In this document: positions 8,735 through 17,846 of the stretch, piece by piece
How positions within the stretch are numbered: position 1 is the stretch's first letter
Layout of the letters: every line of letters starts with the position of its first letter
DNA from: Myxococcales bacterium
Lineage (GTDB): Bacteria; Myxococcota_A; Polyangia; Polyangiales; GCA-016699535
NCBI GenBank assembly: GCA_020633325.1
Contig: JACKDX010000001.1
Coordinates: 496,001 to 560,000, forward strand
Length of the DNA stretch: 64,000 nucleotides
Reading direction: 5' to 3'
Program-made: the position numbers and the translations under genes
The notes under the pieces: model-generated
What the model was told of the DNA's origin: nothing
What the model saw: only the letters and a program-made list of their open reading frames with translations
The model's database searches: none

Positions 8735-10473
8735 GGCGCGTTCCTTTGCAAATTACTCGACTGATATTCTGGATGGTCATCTACACAGACCCATCCTATC
8801 GGAAGCATGGTTCCGTTGGTGCAATGGGTTTTCTCAAACCCGTCGATCGCGGCCACATCCCAGTCTACCGCGATGACATCGGTCAGATTCGCGCCCGCGA
8901 GCGAGGTTTGCTTCAGCTGAATGCCTTGAACCATTGCGCGAGTAAGATTCGCGTTGGTCAGGTCAGCGCCATTGAAGTTGGAGAAGTTGAGGTCGGCTCC
9001 CGAGAGGTCCGCGCCCCGGAGGTCCACGTTGGAAAAATTGCGACGACCTTGGCTGGTTAAAAATCGGACCGAAGCGCTCCGAGCATCAACGCTTGATGCT
9101 CTCAAATGCCGTGTTGCACCCGCCGTCGCCACGATGGCAATCGGGTTAAAACGATATACCAGCAGGCCGAATGCTATGCCCACTACAATGAAACTGAAGT
9201 GCCGGTGTCGCGGATTTGCAGGTAAGCTGAGGGTGCATAATGCTGCGGATATGCTGGCGATGGCGAGCAACGCATGGTGCAGAGCTGCATGAGGGGCGAG
9301 GAAAAATGCCAGGAGCATCGATATGGCGATCCCCAATATGCCGCTTCCGATGACTGCATACCGCATGCGGGCACTCATCCCGAATGCGGGCTTAGCCTCT
9401 TCCTCTTCGGTCGCGGCAGCTTGAGCGTCCTTCATCTCCCGCGTTTCTTGAGTGGGTTTTAGCTCGGTAGGGATACGAAGCGCCATGCCCACGTGATCGG
9501 GGGAATCGTAGCGCGCTAGGTCATCCACGAGTTCTTTGACGGTCGCATACCGCATGTCTGGGTTGACCACCGTGCAGCGCCTGGCGATGCGCACCAGCCC
9601 CTCTGGGAACTGCTTATAATCAGACAGGACCGGGACTGCTTCTGGAGGGCTTTTCGGGTGATCATTCGCCAACAAGAACAAGAGAATTTTTCCCAGGCTA
9701 AAAATATCTGATCGAACCGATGGTAAAGCACCGGCCGTGATCTCTGGTGCGGCGTACGCTCCATAGCCGTGTGTGTTGTGACTATCGCCGTCCAAACTCT
9801 TGTCAATATCGAGAAAACCGATTTCCGTTAGTATGGGATTAAAGTCGTCATCCAGCAGGATATTACCTGGGCGCAGACAGCCGTGCCTGATGTCGTGTCG
9901 ATGTAGGCTTTCAATGACAGCGCATACCGCCCGAAAAAACTCCACTGAACGCTGAACACTCCAGCGGAGCGCGGATATATCGGTTGCGCGGCCCACCGAT
10001 AGGCTCTGTGCTATTAGCGCCCGGCGATCGCGACTAAGGCCGTAGCACCGCAGCACTCCTGGGGCGTCGCCACTCTTGGTTAGGCGCAGCATGCTCTTTG
10101 CGCCCTGTACGAATCGGTGGTGAACCTTATCGTTGATATCCGGGTTGAGGGCATAGAGAACGACGTGGACTCCATTGGCGTCTTCGGCGGTCCATACGCT
10201 CCATACGGGGGACCCCGATTGCCCCACGCGTTGCTCCAATAAGGTAAGGCCCGCAATCACTTGTCCGCTAACCAATGGTTCCCAACTGACTTTCGAGGTG
10301 ACTTCGGGAAGGCCTTCCACCTGAGTGGTCTCACTCCATGCTGCCGATGGCACTCGAGGTCGGGAAGGCGGCGGCGGAGGACCAGGCTTGCGGCGAGCCT
10401 GTGCCTCGTCCCGCTTATGCACATCTGTTGGCGAATTCCCCAACCGCACCCCTCTTAGGCGAACCCACGCCAC
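8731..10473 (-). CDS. membrane pseudokinase with C-terminal pentapeptide repeats
   Basis: Residues about 70-325 have a Ser/Thr kinase fold (RHGCLRPGNIL at 196-206, AAPEI at 241-245, SDIFSLGKILLFLL), but the three catalytic positions are changed. The beta3 Lys is Tyr107 in VVLYALNP, the HRD Asp is Cys199, and the DFG Asp is Glu217 in TEIGF. A proline-rich N-terminus precedes the fold. Three membrane segments follow at about 372-393, 398-417 and 426-441, then pentapeptide repeats (ADLSGADLNFSNFNGADL region, 480-533) and a Cys pair at 551/563. Three segments put the repeats outside if the kinase fold is cytoplasmic. The start is uncertain: GTG at 10473 lacks a clear ribosome-binding site. Probably a scaffold or sensor. 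Confidence 0.85.
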   Translation of the reverse strand: MAWVRLRGVRLGNSPTDVHKRDEAQARRKPGPPPPPSRPRVPSAAWSETTQVEGLPEVTSKVSWEPLVSGQVIAGLTLLEQRVGQSGSPVWSVWTAEDANGVHVVLYALNPDINDKVHHRFVQGAKSMLRLTKSGDAPGVLRCYGLSRDRRALIAQSLSVGRATDISALRWSVQRSVEFFRAVCAVIESLHRHDIRHGCLRPGNILLDDDFNPILTEIGFLDIDKSLDGDSHNTHGYGAYAAPEITAGALPSVRSDIFSLGKILLFLLANDHPKSPPEAVPVLSDYKQFPEGLVRIARRCTVVNPDMRYATVKELVDDLARYDSPDHVGMALRIPTELKPTQETREMKDAQAAATEEEEAKPAFGMSARMRYAVIGSGILGIAISMLLAFFLAPHAALHHALLAIASISAALCTLSLPANPRHRHFSFIVVGIAFGLLVYRFNPIAIVATAGATRHLRASSVDARSASVRFLTSQGRRNFSNVDLRGADLSGADLNFSNFNGADLTNANLTRAMVQGIQLKQTSLAGANLTDVIAVDWDVAAIDGFEKTHCTNGTMLPIGWVCVDDHPEYQSSNLQRNAP

Positions 10474-10549
10474 GCTTCGTGTGTGACATGGGCCCTACTA
10501 GAACAGTGTATCCTTAAGCGAGGCCTAAGGCGAAACAAATAGCGGCGCG

Positions 10550-11497
10550 CTAGCCGAGCTCTTGGGCCAGAAGCCACCGCTCGGCCTCCAACGCCGCCAT
10601 GCACCCGGTTCCAGCCGCCGTCACTGCTTGGCGAAAGACGTGATCTTGCGCGTCCCCGGACACAAATACGCCTTCAATCTCTGTCTTTGTGCTGTTCGGC
10701 TGTGTGATAATGTAGCCATTATCATCACGTCGTAGATAGTCTTTAAAAAGTTCCGTGTTGGGGATATGGCCGATGGCCACAAAGAGACCTTCGGTTTCAA
10801 AAATGGTCTCTTCATTTGTGTTTGTGTTCTTGAGCCTTAGACCCGTCACGGTCCCTTTCTCGACATCCAAGACCTCGGTCACGACCGTATTCCATAGAAA
10901 CTTGATCTTCGGATGCTTATGCGCGCGCTCCTGCATAATCTGGGAGGCCCGCAGTTGGTCACGGCGATGAATGACCGTCACGCTCTTACATAGATTTGCG
11001 AGGTACAATGCTTCTTCCATGGCCGTATCTCCCCCGCCAACGACGCACACGTCCTGATCACGGAAGAAATACCCATCGCATGTTGCACACGCACTAACGC
11101 CGCGATTTTGGAGTTTTTTCTCACTCTCTAGTTCGAGCCATTTTGCCTTGGCACCTGTTGCCACAATGATGGCGCTCGCCTGATATTCTGTGTCATTCGC
11201 CCACACGCGATAGGGCTTTTCTGAAAAATCCACCCGGTCCACGTCGGCGCTGACAAATTTCGTGCCGAAGCGTGCCGCCTGCTTCCGAAACAGCTCCATG
11301 ATTTCGGGCCCTTTTATGCCATCGGGGAATCCCGGATAGTTTTCGACTTCCGTCGTGATCATCAGCTGGCCCCCCGGAAGGCCGCCTTGCACCAGGCCCT
11401 CAATGCATAACGGCTCAAGGTTCGCACGCCCAGCATAGATGGCGGCGGTCAGCCCCGCAGGACCCGAGCCAATGATAAGTACTTTATGCACGGTCAT
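10550..11497 (-). CDS. trxB: thioredoxin reductase
   Basis: The product uses NADPH and FAD to reduce thioredoxin. FAD-binding GSGPAGLTAAIYAG is at the N-terminus, the redox pair CATC is at residues 137-140, and the NADPH-binding GGGDTAMEEA follows; GVFVSGDAQD closes the FAD domain. The length of 315 is normal. The frame also offers GTG two codons upstream, but AAGGAG lies 8 nt before the ATG at 11497, which therefore fits better. The flippase gene stops 12 bp upstream of this ATG, so the two may be co-transcribed. Confidence 0.96.
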   Translation of the reverse strand: MTVHKVLIIGSGPAGLTAAIYAGRANLEPLCIEGLVQGGLPGGQLMITTEVENYPGFPDGIKGPEIMELFRKQAARFGTKFVSADVDRVDFSEKPYRVWANDTEYQASAIIVATGAKAKWLELESEKKLQNRGVSACATCDGYFFRDQDVCVVGGGDTAMEEALYLANLCKSVTVIHRRDQLRASQIMQERAHKHPKIKFLWNTVVTEVLDVEKGTVTGLRLKNTNTNEETIFETEGLFVAIGHIPNTELFKDYLRRDDNGYIITQPNSTKTEIEGVFVSGDAQDHVFRQAVTAAGTGCMAALEAERWLLAQELG

Positions 11498-11509
11498 ATG
11501 CACGTCTCC

Positions 11510-13030
11510 TTAGTGATACCGTTTGAGCCATTTTACTGCACTATGTAACTCATGGCGCTTGAATTCGCCGACACTTGCCAAGCTGCCCAGATAGACGAGA
11601 CCTCCGACTATCAATGCAAGCAGTGAGGATAGTGCATGGCCATGGGGTATAAGATGGGATGTCCAGAAAGCAAGGGTGGCCGCGAGGCCGCTTCGTGCGA
11701 CAGTCGGGAGGGGCAAGCATGCGCCGTAAGCGGCACGGATGACGATTGCAATTAGCACTAAGGCAAACCCGGTTCCGAGGGTCGTCCCGAGCGCAGCAGC
11801 CTCAAGCGTATGGTTTCCGATGCCGGCCATGCGCACAAATATGCGATTGAAACCTATCACGATCACCAGAGCTATTGCTGCAATGGAGGCGGACTTTCCA
11901 GGATTTCCCGAACCGCTGAGTGCAGTCGCGGCGATGACAAACAGCGCGAGGGCGGCAATGCCAAAGGCGAGAATTTCAAGGGCTCCTGCGGCTGTCACAT
12001 ATCCCGCGGGGTATGCAAGTCGCAGTACTCCGCGTGCGGCCCCAGCCACCGGCGCGGCAATTGCCAACACCACAATCAATGAAAACCGTAATGCAGAGCG
12101 TATCGTTTGGCGCGTCGCAAGAATGTCACCACTGCTTGACGCCTTTGAAACCATCGGAAACAAAACGAATGCCACTGCCAGAATGAGCTGATAGGGCACG
12201 AATGCGAACGTCTGAGCAGCGCGATATTCACCCACGTAACGCGATGCCAGTTCCGCTGCCTGATGCGCGTCTATGTGATTCTTCATGGCAAGCTCCGCAA
12301 CCGTGCGTTTGAGCACCAGCAGATCGATTTGCATAATGCCGTTGAGAAAGATCTGATACATCCACAGCGGTACACTAAACTTCAACCATCTGCGCCAAGA
12401 GATGGGTTTGCCGCGTTCGCCAAGACCCACGACCAAAATGGCCACTATTAAGATAGCAACCGCTGCTCCAGCAAAGCCGGTCATGGCTCCTAGGGCTCCG
12501 TAACCCAATCCGGCGGCGCCTAATATTCCGCACGTTCGTAAAGTGGAAAACGTGACATCGAGGCCTGCTTGCGGAACAAAACGGTGCATGCCATTGAGGT
12601 AGCCCACGAGCGCCGCATATAGGGCGTAGGCCAGCATCACGATAGAGATTGTTTGGATGAGTGGCTCAAGCGCGTTATCGAGGAGCACATCGCGCGCGAG
12701 GGAGGGGCCGCCTAGTACCAATGCCGCACAAAGCAATAGGCCGATCCACAGTTGTCCTTTGAGACCCTGGCGCAAGCGTACGTCGCCATAGGAGGGCTCC
12801 TCACTGACGAATTTGCTCACCGTTTGAATGGTCGCCACCACCAACACATTGTTGATGATGGAGGCGAGATTCATGACCGAGGCAAAACGACCGAAGGCTG
12901 CCTTATTCTCCAAAAAACGAGGCAGGAGGAACTGTACCGCGTAGCCACAGACAATGAAGTATGTTTTCGCCCCCGCGATGGCCACCGCGCCGCTTCCCGC
13001 ACGGCGGGATGATGAATGGACTTCGGCCAC
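11510..13030 (-). CDS. oligosaccharide/lipid flippase-like membrane protein (MOP superfamily)
   Basis: The 506-residue protein is very hydrophobic with about 12-14 membrane segments. The opening SGAVAIAGAKTYFIVCGYAVQFLLPRFL resembles RfbX/Wzx and MurJ-type members of the multidrug/oligosaccharidyl-lipid/polysaccharide superfamily. These proteins flip lipid-linked sugars across the inner membrane. No glycosyltransferase lies nearby, so the substrate is unknown. The GTG start at 13030 lacks a clear ribosome-binding site and could be slightly misplaced. It sits 12 bp upstream of trxB and 44 bp downstream of a small lipoprotein gene. Confidence 0.8.
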   Translation of the reverse strand: MAEVHSSSRRAGSGAVAIAGAKTYFIVCGYAVQFLLPRFLENKAAFGRFASVMNLASIINNVLVVATIQTVSKFVSEEPSYGDVRLRQGLKGQLWIGLLLCAALVLGGPSLARDVLLDNALEPLIQTISIVMLAYALYAALVGYLNGMHRFVPQAGLDVTFSTLRTCGILGAAGLGYGALGAMTGFAGAAVAILIVAILVVGLGERGKPISWRRWLKFSVPLWMYQIFLNGIMQIDLLVLKRTVAELAMKNHIDAHQAAELASRYVGEYRAAQTFAFVPYQLILAVAFVLFPMVSKASSSGDILATRQTIRSALRFSLIVVLAIAAPVAGAARGVLRLAYPAGYVTAAGALEILAFGIAALALFVIAATALSGSGNPGKSASIAAIALVIVIGFNRIFVRMAGIGNHTLEAAALGTTLGTGFALVLIAIVIRAAYGACLPLPTVARSGLAATLAFWTSHLIPHGHALSSLLALIVGGLVYLGSLASVGEFKRHELHSAVKWLKRYH

Positions 13031-13074
13031 GACCGAGGGCTTGTATCACGTTAAGGAAAAAGCGCGCATTGAGG

Positions 13075-13485
13075 TCACTCTCGGATGACATAATGCGACC
13101 GTACATGGTGACCTTCGCGGTCAAAGCCAATCATGAGCAGGGGGAGAGGCAGAACCTTTTCATGTGACTGTTGACCCACCACATATACCCAGTCATCGCC
13201 CTCAAATCCCCGATTCATGCAGTCCGGGTGTTCTCGGCACGGGCTTCCTCGGCCAATCGCCGCTGCCACTTCGTGGCGGCGCATATCTCCAAACACGTCT
13301 TCCTCGACGACCTTTTTGACCAGATGGTTCTGATCCCGCAGGGCTTGCGGGGAGCCGACGGGGCGGGCCATATTCTTCCGAAGCGTAGCCAACAACTCAC
13401 TGCTCGAGTCGGGCCGCCCAGTGGCGCAGCTGCATGCAAGTGCAAAAAGCGCGCAAAAAGCCAATATTTTCTGTTTTTGTATCAT
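13075..13485 (-). CDS. putative lipoprotein of unknown function
   Basis: From the ATG at 13485 the protein is 136 residues and begins [20 protein letters not shown], a lipoprotein-type signal peptide with Cys at the end of the hydrophobic core, though the lipobox (ALAC) is imperfect. The rest is polar, with Cys at REHPDC, a GDDWVYVV segment and many charged residues. I do not recognise the family. The frame is open six codons further, but this start gives the signal peptide. It is divergent from dnaK, with 116 bp between the starts, and upstream of the flippase gene. Confidence 0.65.
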   Translation of the reverse strand: MIQKQKILAFCALFALACSCATGRPDSSSELLATLRKNMARPVGSPQALRDQNHLVKKVVEEDVFGDMRRHEVAAAIGRGSPCREHPDCMNRGFEGDDWVYVVGQQSHEKVLPLPLLMIGFDREGHHVRSHYVIRE

Positions 13486-13505
13486 TTGTTGTGCTCCAAA
13501 CACTC

Positions 13506-13533
13506 TTGACGCCCACTGTCGAATGGTTAGGTT
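13506..13533 (+). promoter_or_regulatory. weak candidate promoter of dnaK
   Basis: TTGACG (13506-13511) is five of six to the -35 consensus. After a 16-nt spacer, TAGGTT (13528-13533) is only three of six to the -10 consensus. It lies about 70 bp before the dnaK start in the divergent gap. I see no CIRCE inverted repeat here. Confidence 0.3.
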
Positions 13534-13601
13534 GCCACAAGGATAACGGGCAGAAAAGACCTGGGGTTCATCACAAGCTTAGCAAGTATAGGAGAGCGGC
13601 A

Positions 13602-15521
13602 ATGGGAAAGATCATTGGTATTGATTTGGGGACGACTAACTCGGTGGTGGCGGTCATGGAGGGTAAGGATCCCAAAGTCATCGTCAACGAGGAAGGTGAT
13701 CGGGTGACCCCTTCTGTGGTGGCCTGGGATGATGAGGATCACGTGCTCGTCGGCCAGATCGCGAAGCGTCAGTCAATTACCAACCCGGAAGGCACGATAT
13801 TTTCTGCCAAACGTTTCATTGGGCGGCGTTATGACGAGGTGCAGGAGCTTGCCTCGAAAGCCTCCTATAAGGTGATCAAGCGGGGCAATGGCGACGTCGG
13901 GTTCAGCGTTCGTGGTAAAGAACTCAGCCCGCAGGAGGTCTCTTCCCATATCCTCCGTAAGCTCAAAAAGGCTGCCGAAGACTACCTTGGTCAACCAGTG
14001 ACCGAAGCTGTAATTACAGTACCAGCATATTTTAACGACTCGCAACGCCAAGCCACTAAGGACGCTGGCAAAATAGCGGGCCTCGAGGTCAAGCGCATTG
14101 TGAACGAGCCGACGGCAGCGGCACTGGCTTACGGTTTGGATAAGAAGAAGGACGAGCTCATCGCCGTTTACGATTTTGGCGGCGGTACCTTCGATATTTC
14201 AGTCCTCGAAGTGGGGGACAACGTGGTGCAGGTCATTAGCACCCATGGCGATACAGATCTTGGCGGTGATGACGTGGATACCCGCGTCATGGAGTATCTG
14301 ATTGCAGAGTTCAAGAAGGACCAGGGGATCGATGTCTCTAAGGATAAAATGGTCCTCCAGCGGCTGAAAGATGCTGCAGAGAAAGCCAAGATCGAGCTTT
14401 CGTCCAAACTCGAAGCCACGGTCAATCTTCCATTCTTGACCGCAGATGCCTCAGGGCCAAAGCACCTAAACATCCGTCTCACCCGTGCGAAGCTTGAATC
14501 CATGATCGAGGATCTCGTGGCGCGGACTATGGAGCCCTGCAAGAAAGCACTGGCTGACGCCGGCAAAACAGCGAGCGACATCCAAGAAGTGGTCTTGGTT
14601 GGCGGCTCAACCCGCATTCCTATGGTCCAGGACGCGGTCAAGAAGTTCTTTGGCCGAGATCCCCATAAAGGCGTGAACCCCGACGAGGTGGTGGCCGTGG
14701 GAGCCGCCATCCAAGCGGGCGTCTTGTCGGGTGATGTGAAGGACATGGTGCTATTGGATGTCACGCCGCTTTCGTTGGGCGTCGAGACATTGGGCGGCGT
14801 CATGACCACGCTGATCGGACGCAATACTACCATTCCCACACGGAAAGAGGAGACCTTTTCGACTGCCGAAGACAGCCAGCCCCGTGTGGAGATCCATGTC
14901 CTGCAAGGCGAGCGCGCCCAGGCCAGCGACAACCGCACTCTCGGGCGGTTCTTCTTGGATGGAATTATGCCCGCCCCTCGTGGAATGCCAAAGATCAAGG
15001 TGACTTTTGACATCGACGCCAATGGCATTTTGTCGGTCACCGCCAAGGACGAGGCAACCGGCAAGCAACAGAATGTCACAATCGAATCGCGCAGCGGTCT
15101 TTCGGAGGACGAAGTCAAGAAGATGGTTGACCAAGCTGCGGCGCATGAAGAGGTTGACAAACAACGCCGCGAGGAAATAGAACTCCGCAATCGGGCCGAT
15201 CAGCTCTGCTACACGGTTGAGAAAACGGTCAAGGATGCTGGCGACAAAGTACCCAAGGAAAAAGCCGAGGAGATCGAAGCCAAAATCAAAAGTCTTCGCG
15301 AGGCGATAGAGAAAACAGACAAGAGCGCCATCGAGTCTGGCACCAAAGACCTGGAAGCAGCTATGCAGGAAGTTGCCGCCAAAATCTACGAGGCTGCCAA
15401 TCAAGCCACGAATGCTCCGTCGGAGTCTTCCGCAACATCTAACGGCGGTTCTGGAAGCGCATCGGCCAGCGACGAGAAGAAGAGCGACGTGATTGACGCA
15501 GAGTTTGAGGAGCGGCCCTAG
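13602..15521 (+). CDS. dnaK: chaperone DnaK (Hsp70)
   Basis: DnaK binds and releases unfolded proteins with ATP, helped by DnaJ and GrpE. The 639-residue product begins [18 protein letters not shown] and has the nucleotide-binding blocks [14 protein letters not shown] and [14 protein letters not shown]. The substrate-binding domain starts with [14 protein letters not shown]. The C-terminal tail is polar (Ser, Gly, Asn rich) and ends EERP instead of the classical EEVDx-like tail. The frame is open 56 codons upstream, but AGGAG sits 7-8 nt before the ATG at 13602, which matches the family start. Neither grpE nor dnaJ is nearby, so this may be one of several DnaK copies. Confidence 0.97.
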   Translation: MGKIIGIDLGTTNSVVAVMEGKDPKVIVNEEGDRVTPSVVAWDDEDHVLVGQIAKRQSITNPEGTIFSAKRFIGRRYDEVQELASKASYKVIKRGNGDVGFSVRGKELSPQEVSSHILRKLKKAAEDYLGQPVTEAVITVPAYFNDSQRQATKDAGKIAGLEVKRIVNEPTAAALAYGLDKKKDELIAVYDFGGGTFDISVLEVGDNVVQVISTHGDTDLGGDDVDTRVMEYLIAEFKKDQGIDVSKDKMVLQRLKDAAEKAKIELSSKLEATVNLPFLTADASGPKHLNIRLTRAKLESMIEDLVARTMEPCKKALADAGKTASDIQEVVLVGGSTRIPMVQDAVKKFFGRDPHKGVNPDEVVAVGAAIQAGVLSGDVKDMVLLDVTPLSLGVETLGGVMTTLIGRNTTIPTRKEETFSTAEDSQPRVEIHVLQGERAQASDNRTLGRFFLDGIMPAPRGMPKIKVTFDIDANGILSVTAKDEATGKQQNVTIESRSGLSEDEVKKMVDQAAAHEEVDKQRREEIELRNRADQLCYTVEKTVKDAGDKVPKEKAEEIEAKIKSLREAIEKTDKSAIESGTKDLEAAMQEVAAKIYEAANQATNAPSESSATSNGGSGSASASDEKKSDVIDAEFEERP

Positions 15522-15545
15522 TCCAGACTTGCGCGAGAAGCGTAG

Positions 15546-16406
15546 TTAAGCAGTTTGGGTCATTGAACGAAATGCGCGTATTACTTTTTGGGTGATACTG
15601 CCTGGGTGGCCGCGGCCGATGGGCTCGCCATCCACGCGTACTACGGGAACGATTTCCCTTAACGTGCTGGTGATGAAAATCTCATCCGCACCATAGAGAT
15701 CGGAGGGAAACAGCGCGGTCTCGATGACGGCGTGATCGAGACTTCGCGCGAGGTCTATCGCGCACCGACGCGTAATCCCCTCCAAAATTCCGGCACGTAT
15801 GGGAGGCGTTACGATCGTCCCCTCACGGACGACGAAAAGGTTGCTGGAGGCGCCTTCACTGACCTCTCCGTGTAATCCGACAAAAACACTTTCGTAGGCG
15901 CCCCGCTTTTTGGCCTCGTGAAGCGCAAGCATGTTGGGTTGATAGTTGGATGCTTTGGCGCCCACTGCCCGACTGCCATCGGTGGCGCGCGATGAGGCCA
16001 CGAGGCTGATTTCGACGCCGTCTTGATACATCGCTGAGGGTTGGGGCGGCAGTGGAAGAACAATTATCACACGAGTTGGGTGCTGTGCAGTACGCAGATC
16101 CAAAAGCACGGGCCCAGACCCGCGCGTGACGATGATGCGAATGTAGGACTCGGCATTGCCGGCATATTCCAGGGCGGCGTGCATCTCCTCAGCCAATATG
16201 TCGAGCGAGACTGGACACTCAATGAGTAGCCGCGTGCATGAGCTCAGCAAACGCCTAAGATGTTCGGGTCCTTTAAACGGCCGACCCTGGTATGTCCGCA
16301 ACACCTCAAAGGCACTATCACCGTACAAGAAGCCTCGATTGAGAACAGAAACCGTGGCTTTAGCAGCTGGCAGCAACTGTCCATCGATAGAGACTACTTC
16401 CGTCAT
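15546..16406 (-). CDS. class IV (fold type IV) PLP aminotransferase, D-amino acid / branched-chain / ADC lyase group
   Basis: The 286-residue protein has the fold type IV pattern: VLNRGFLYGDSAFEVLRTY at the N-terminus, VGAKASNYQPNMLA with the PLP Lys, and EVSEGASSNLFVV and GILEGITRR near the cofactor phosphate. This group covers D-amino acid transaminase, branched-chain aminotransferase (IlvE) and aminodeoxychorismate lyase (PabC), which cannot be told apart reliably by eye. A PabB with no fused lyase lies at 26.2 kb, so a PabC role is possible. It converges on dnaK with 24 bp between stops, and I see no terminator hairpin there. Confidence 0.85.
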   Translation of the reverse strand: MTEVVSIDGQLLPAAKATVSVLNRGFLYGDSAFEVLRTYQGRPFKGPEHLRRLLSSCTRLLIECPVSLDILAEEMHAALEYAGNAESYIRIIVTRGSGPVLLDLRTAQHPTRVIIVLPLPPQPSAMYQDGVEISLVASSRATDGSRAVGAKASNYQPNMLALHEAKKRGAYESVFVGLHGEVSEGASSNLFVVREGTIVTPPIRAGILEGITRRCAIDLARSLDHAVIETALFPSDLYGADEIFITSTLREIVPVVRVDGEPIGRGHPGSITQKVIRAFRSMTQTA

Positions 16407-16461
16407 TGTGCCGGGACTCTAAAGCCAAGCCGAGCGACCGGCAACCGGTCGTCGTCGGAGA

Positions 16462-17697
16462 TTACAGGGCGCGCTGTCGTCGAAGGGCTGCCGAGCGTGG
16501 GTGGGCTGAGATAGTTTGTGCAATAAGCCGCTCGATACGTGTCAGCGTCTGGCGTTCTGCCTGTGTGCAAAAAGAAACCGCTGCGCCCGATGAGCCTGCT
16601 CTCGCGGTACGCCCGATGCGATGCACATAACTTTCCGGATCATGGGGCATGTCATAGTTCACCACGTGGGAAATGCCGTCGATATCCAGTCCACGCGCCG
16701 CAACATCGGTCGCGACAAGCACTTGCATGCCTCCTCCGCGAAAGCGGTTTAATGTCCTCTGACGTGCGCTTTGCGATTTGTTCCCGTGGATTGCATCTGC
16801 AACGATTCCCGCTCCGCTCAGCGTAGTTGCCACGCGACTTGCGCCCCGCTTAGTGCGCGTGAATACGACTGCACGTGTGACGGCGGGATCTCGAAGCAGA
16901 ACGTCGAGTGCAGCGCGTTTCTGGGATGGTTCGAGAAACCATACGCTCTGGGCGATCTCTGTAGGTGTGGACGATTGCGTAGAGACAGAGATTCGCACCG
17001 GCTCGCGGAGGATCTTGCCAATGATGGGCTCAAGGCTCTTTGGCGTAGTGGCAGAAAAGAGCAAAGTCTGTCTCTCTTTCGGTAACAGAGCTACTACACG
17101 TCGAATGTCGGGAAGGAATCCCTGATCTAACATGCGATCAAACTCATCGAGCACCAAGATCTGGATATGCTCAAGCGCCACATGCCCTTGCGACAAGAGA
17201 TCGCACAGGCGCCCAGGTGTTGCGATAATAATGTCAGCTCCGCGCCTCAATCCTCTCACTTGAGAATCCTGATGGACGCCACCATAGATGACACACTGCC
17301 GCATGCCTGTCCCTTTTGCATATGCCGATACGCTCGATCCGATTTGTACGGCCAGTTCCCGTGTCGGTGCCAAAATCAATACCCGAGCGGGTGAGCCGAA
17401 GTGTCCACGGCCGTGCGGCTTAACCCCGTGCGATGCTTGTGCAAGCGAAGGAGAAGTGTCGAGGAGTCTCTGGAGCAGGGGCAAGACATAGGCGGCGGTT
17501 TTTCCCGTTCCGGTGCGCGCCGAGCCCAACACGTCCAACCCTTCTATCGCTGGCGGGATGGCCTTGGCTTGTATAGGGGTAGGCGAGGCGTATCCGAGCT
17601 GGTTGACGGTTCGAACGAGCCGGGGCAGTAGTCCCAATGCTTGAAAATCCAATGGCTGCTGCTTGGACGGTGAATTTGGAAGGGTTTCAGTCGTCAT
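16462..17697 (-). CDS. RhlE-type DEAD-box RNA helicase with DEFD motif
   Basis: An ATP-dependent RNA helicase of superfamily 2. Motif Q region and motif I ARTGTGKT (60-67), PTRELA, TPGR, motif III SAT and motif VI HRIGRTAR are all intact. Motif II reads DEFD (184-187) where the family name motif is DEAD; the codon is TTT, so one Ala to Phe change. The 411-residue length and the FxALGL N-terminus fit the RhlE group that acts on rRNA and mRNA structures. The C-terminal tail after the helicase core is short. AGGAG lies upstream of the ATG. The gene stands alone. Confidence 0.92.
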   Translation of the reverse strand: MTTETLPNSPSKQQPLDFQALGLLPRLVRTVNQLGYASPTPIQAKAIPPAIEGLDVLGSARTGTGKTAAYVLPLLQRLLDTSPSLAQASHGVKPHGRGHFGSPARVLILAPTRELAVQIGSSVSAYAKGTGMRQCVIYGGVHQDSQVRGLRRGADIIIATPGRLCDLLSQGHVALEHIQILVLDEFDRMLDQGFLPDIRRVVALLPKERQTLLFSATTPKSLEPIIGKILREPVRISVSTQSSTPTEIAQSVWFLEPSQKRAALDVLLRDPAVTRAVVFTRTKRGASRVATTLSGAGIVADAIHGNKSQSARQRTLNRFRGGGMQVLVATDVAARGLDIDGISHVVNYDMPHDPESYVHRIGRTARAGSSGAAVSFCTQAERQTLTRIERLIAQTISAHPRSAALRRQRAL

Positions 17698-17822
17698 CGT
17701 TCTCTCCTAGATCTACGGGACACGACTTGTCCGCATGATCCTTGCTCAGGAGCGCCGAAAAGACGGGAACCAAAATGTTTGCGCGCGCAGTATAGTCTAT
17801 TCCACGATATCGGCAAGGGACG

Positions 17823-17846
17823 CCTAGGGATCCGGCCGCTTCTAGA
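17823..17846. other. cluster of four overlapping six-base palindromes (polylinker-like)
   Basis: Within 24 bp lie CCTAGG (17823-17828), GGATCC (17828-17833), CGGCCG (17833-17838) and TCTAGA (17841-17846). The string from 17833 resembles the 3' part of a standard cloning prefix. It spans the stop codon of the MATE gene and its downstream spacer. Chance, or a vector or assembly artefact, are the options; both flanking genes look intact. Confidence 0.4.

Noticed and set aside
13434..13601. A 56-codon extension of dnaK upstream
   Set aside because: It overlaps the divergent lipoprotein gene, lacks family match, and the ATG at 13602 has AGGAG in good position.
14168..15190. A 340-codon open frame on the minus strand inside dnaK
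   Set aside because: It lies wholly antisense to a clear dnaK gene and its composition (Ser, Arg, Thr rich, no motifs) is that of a shadow frame.
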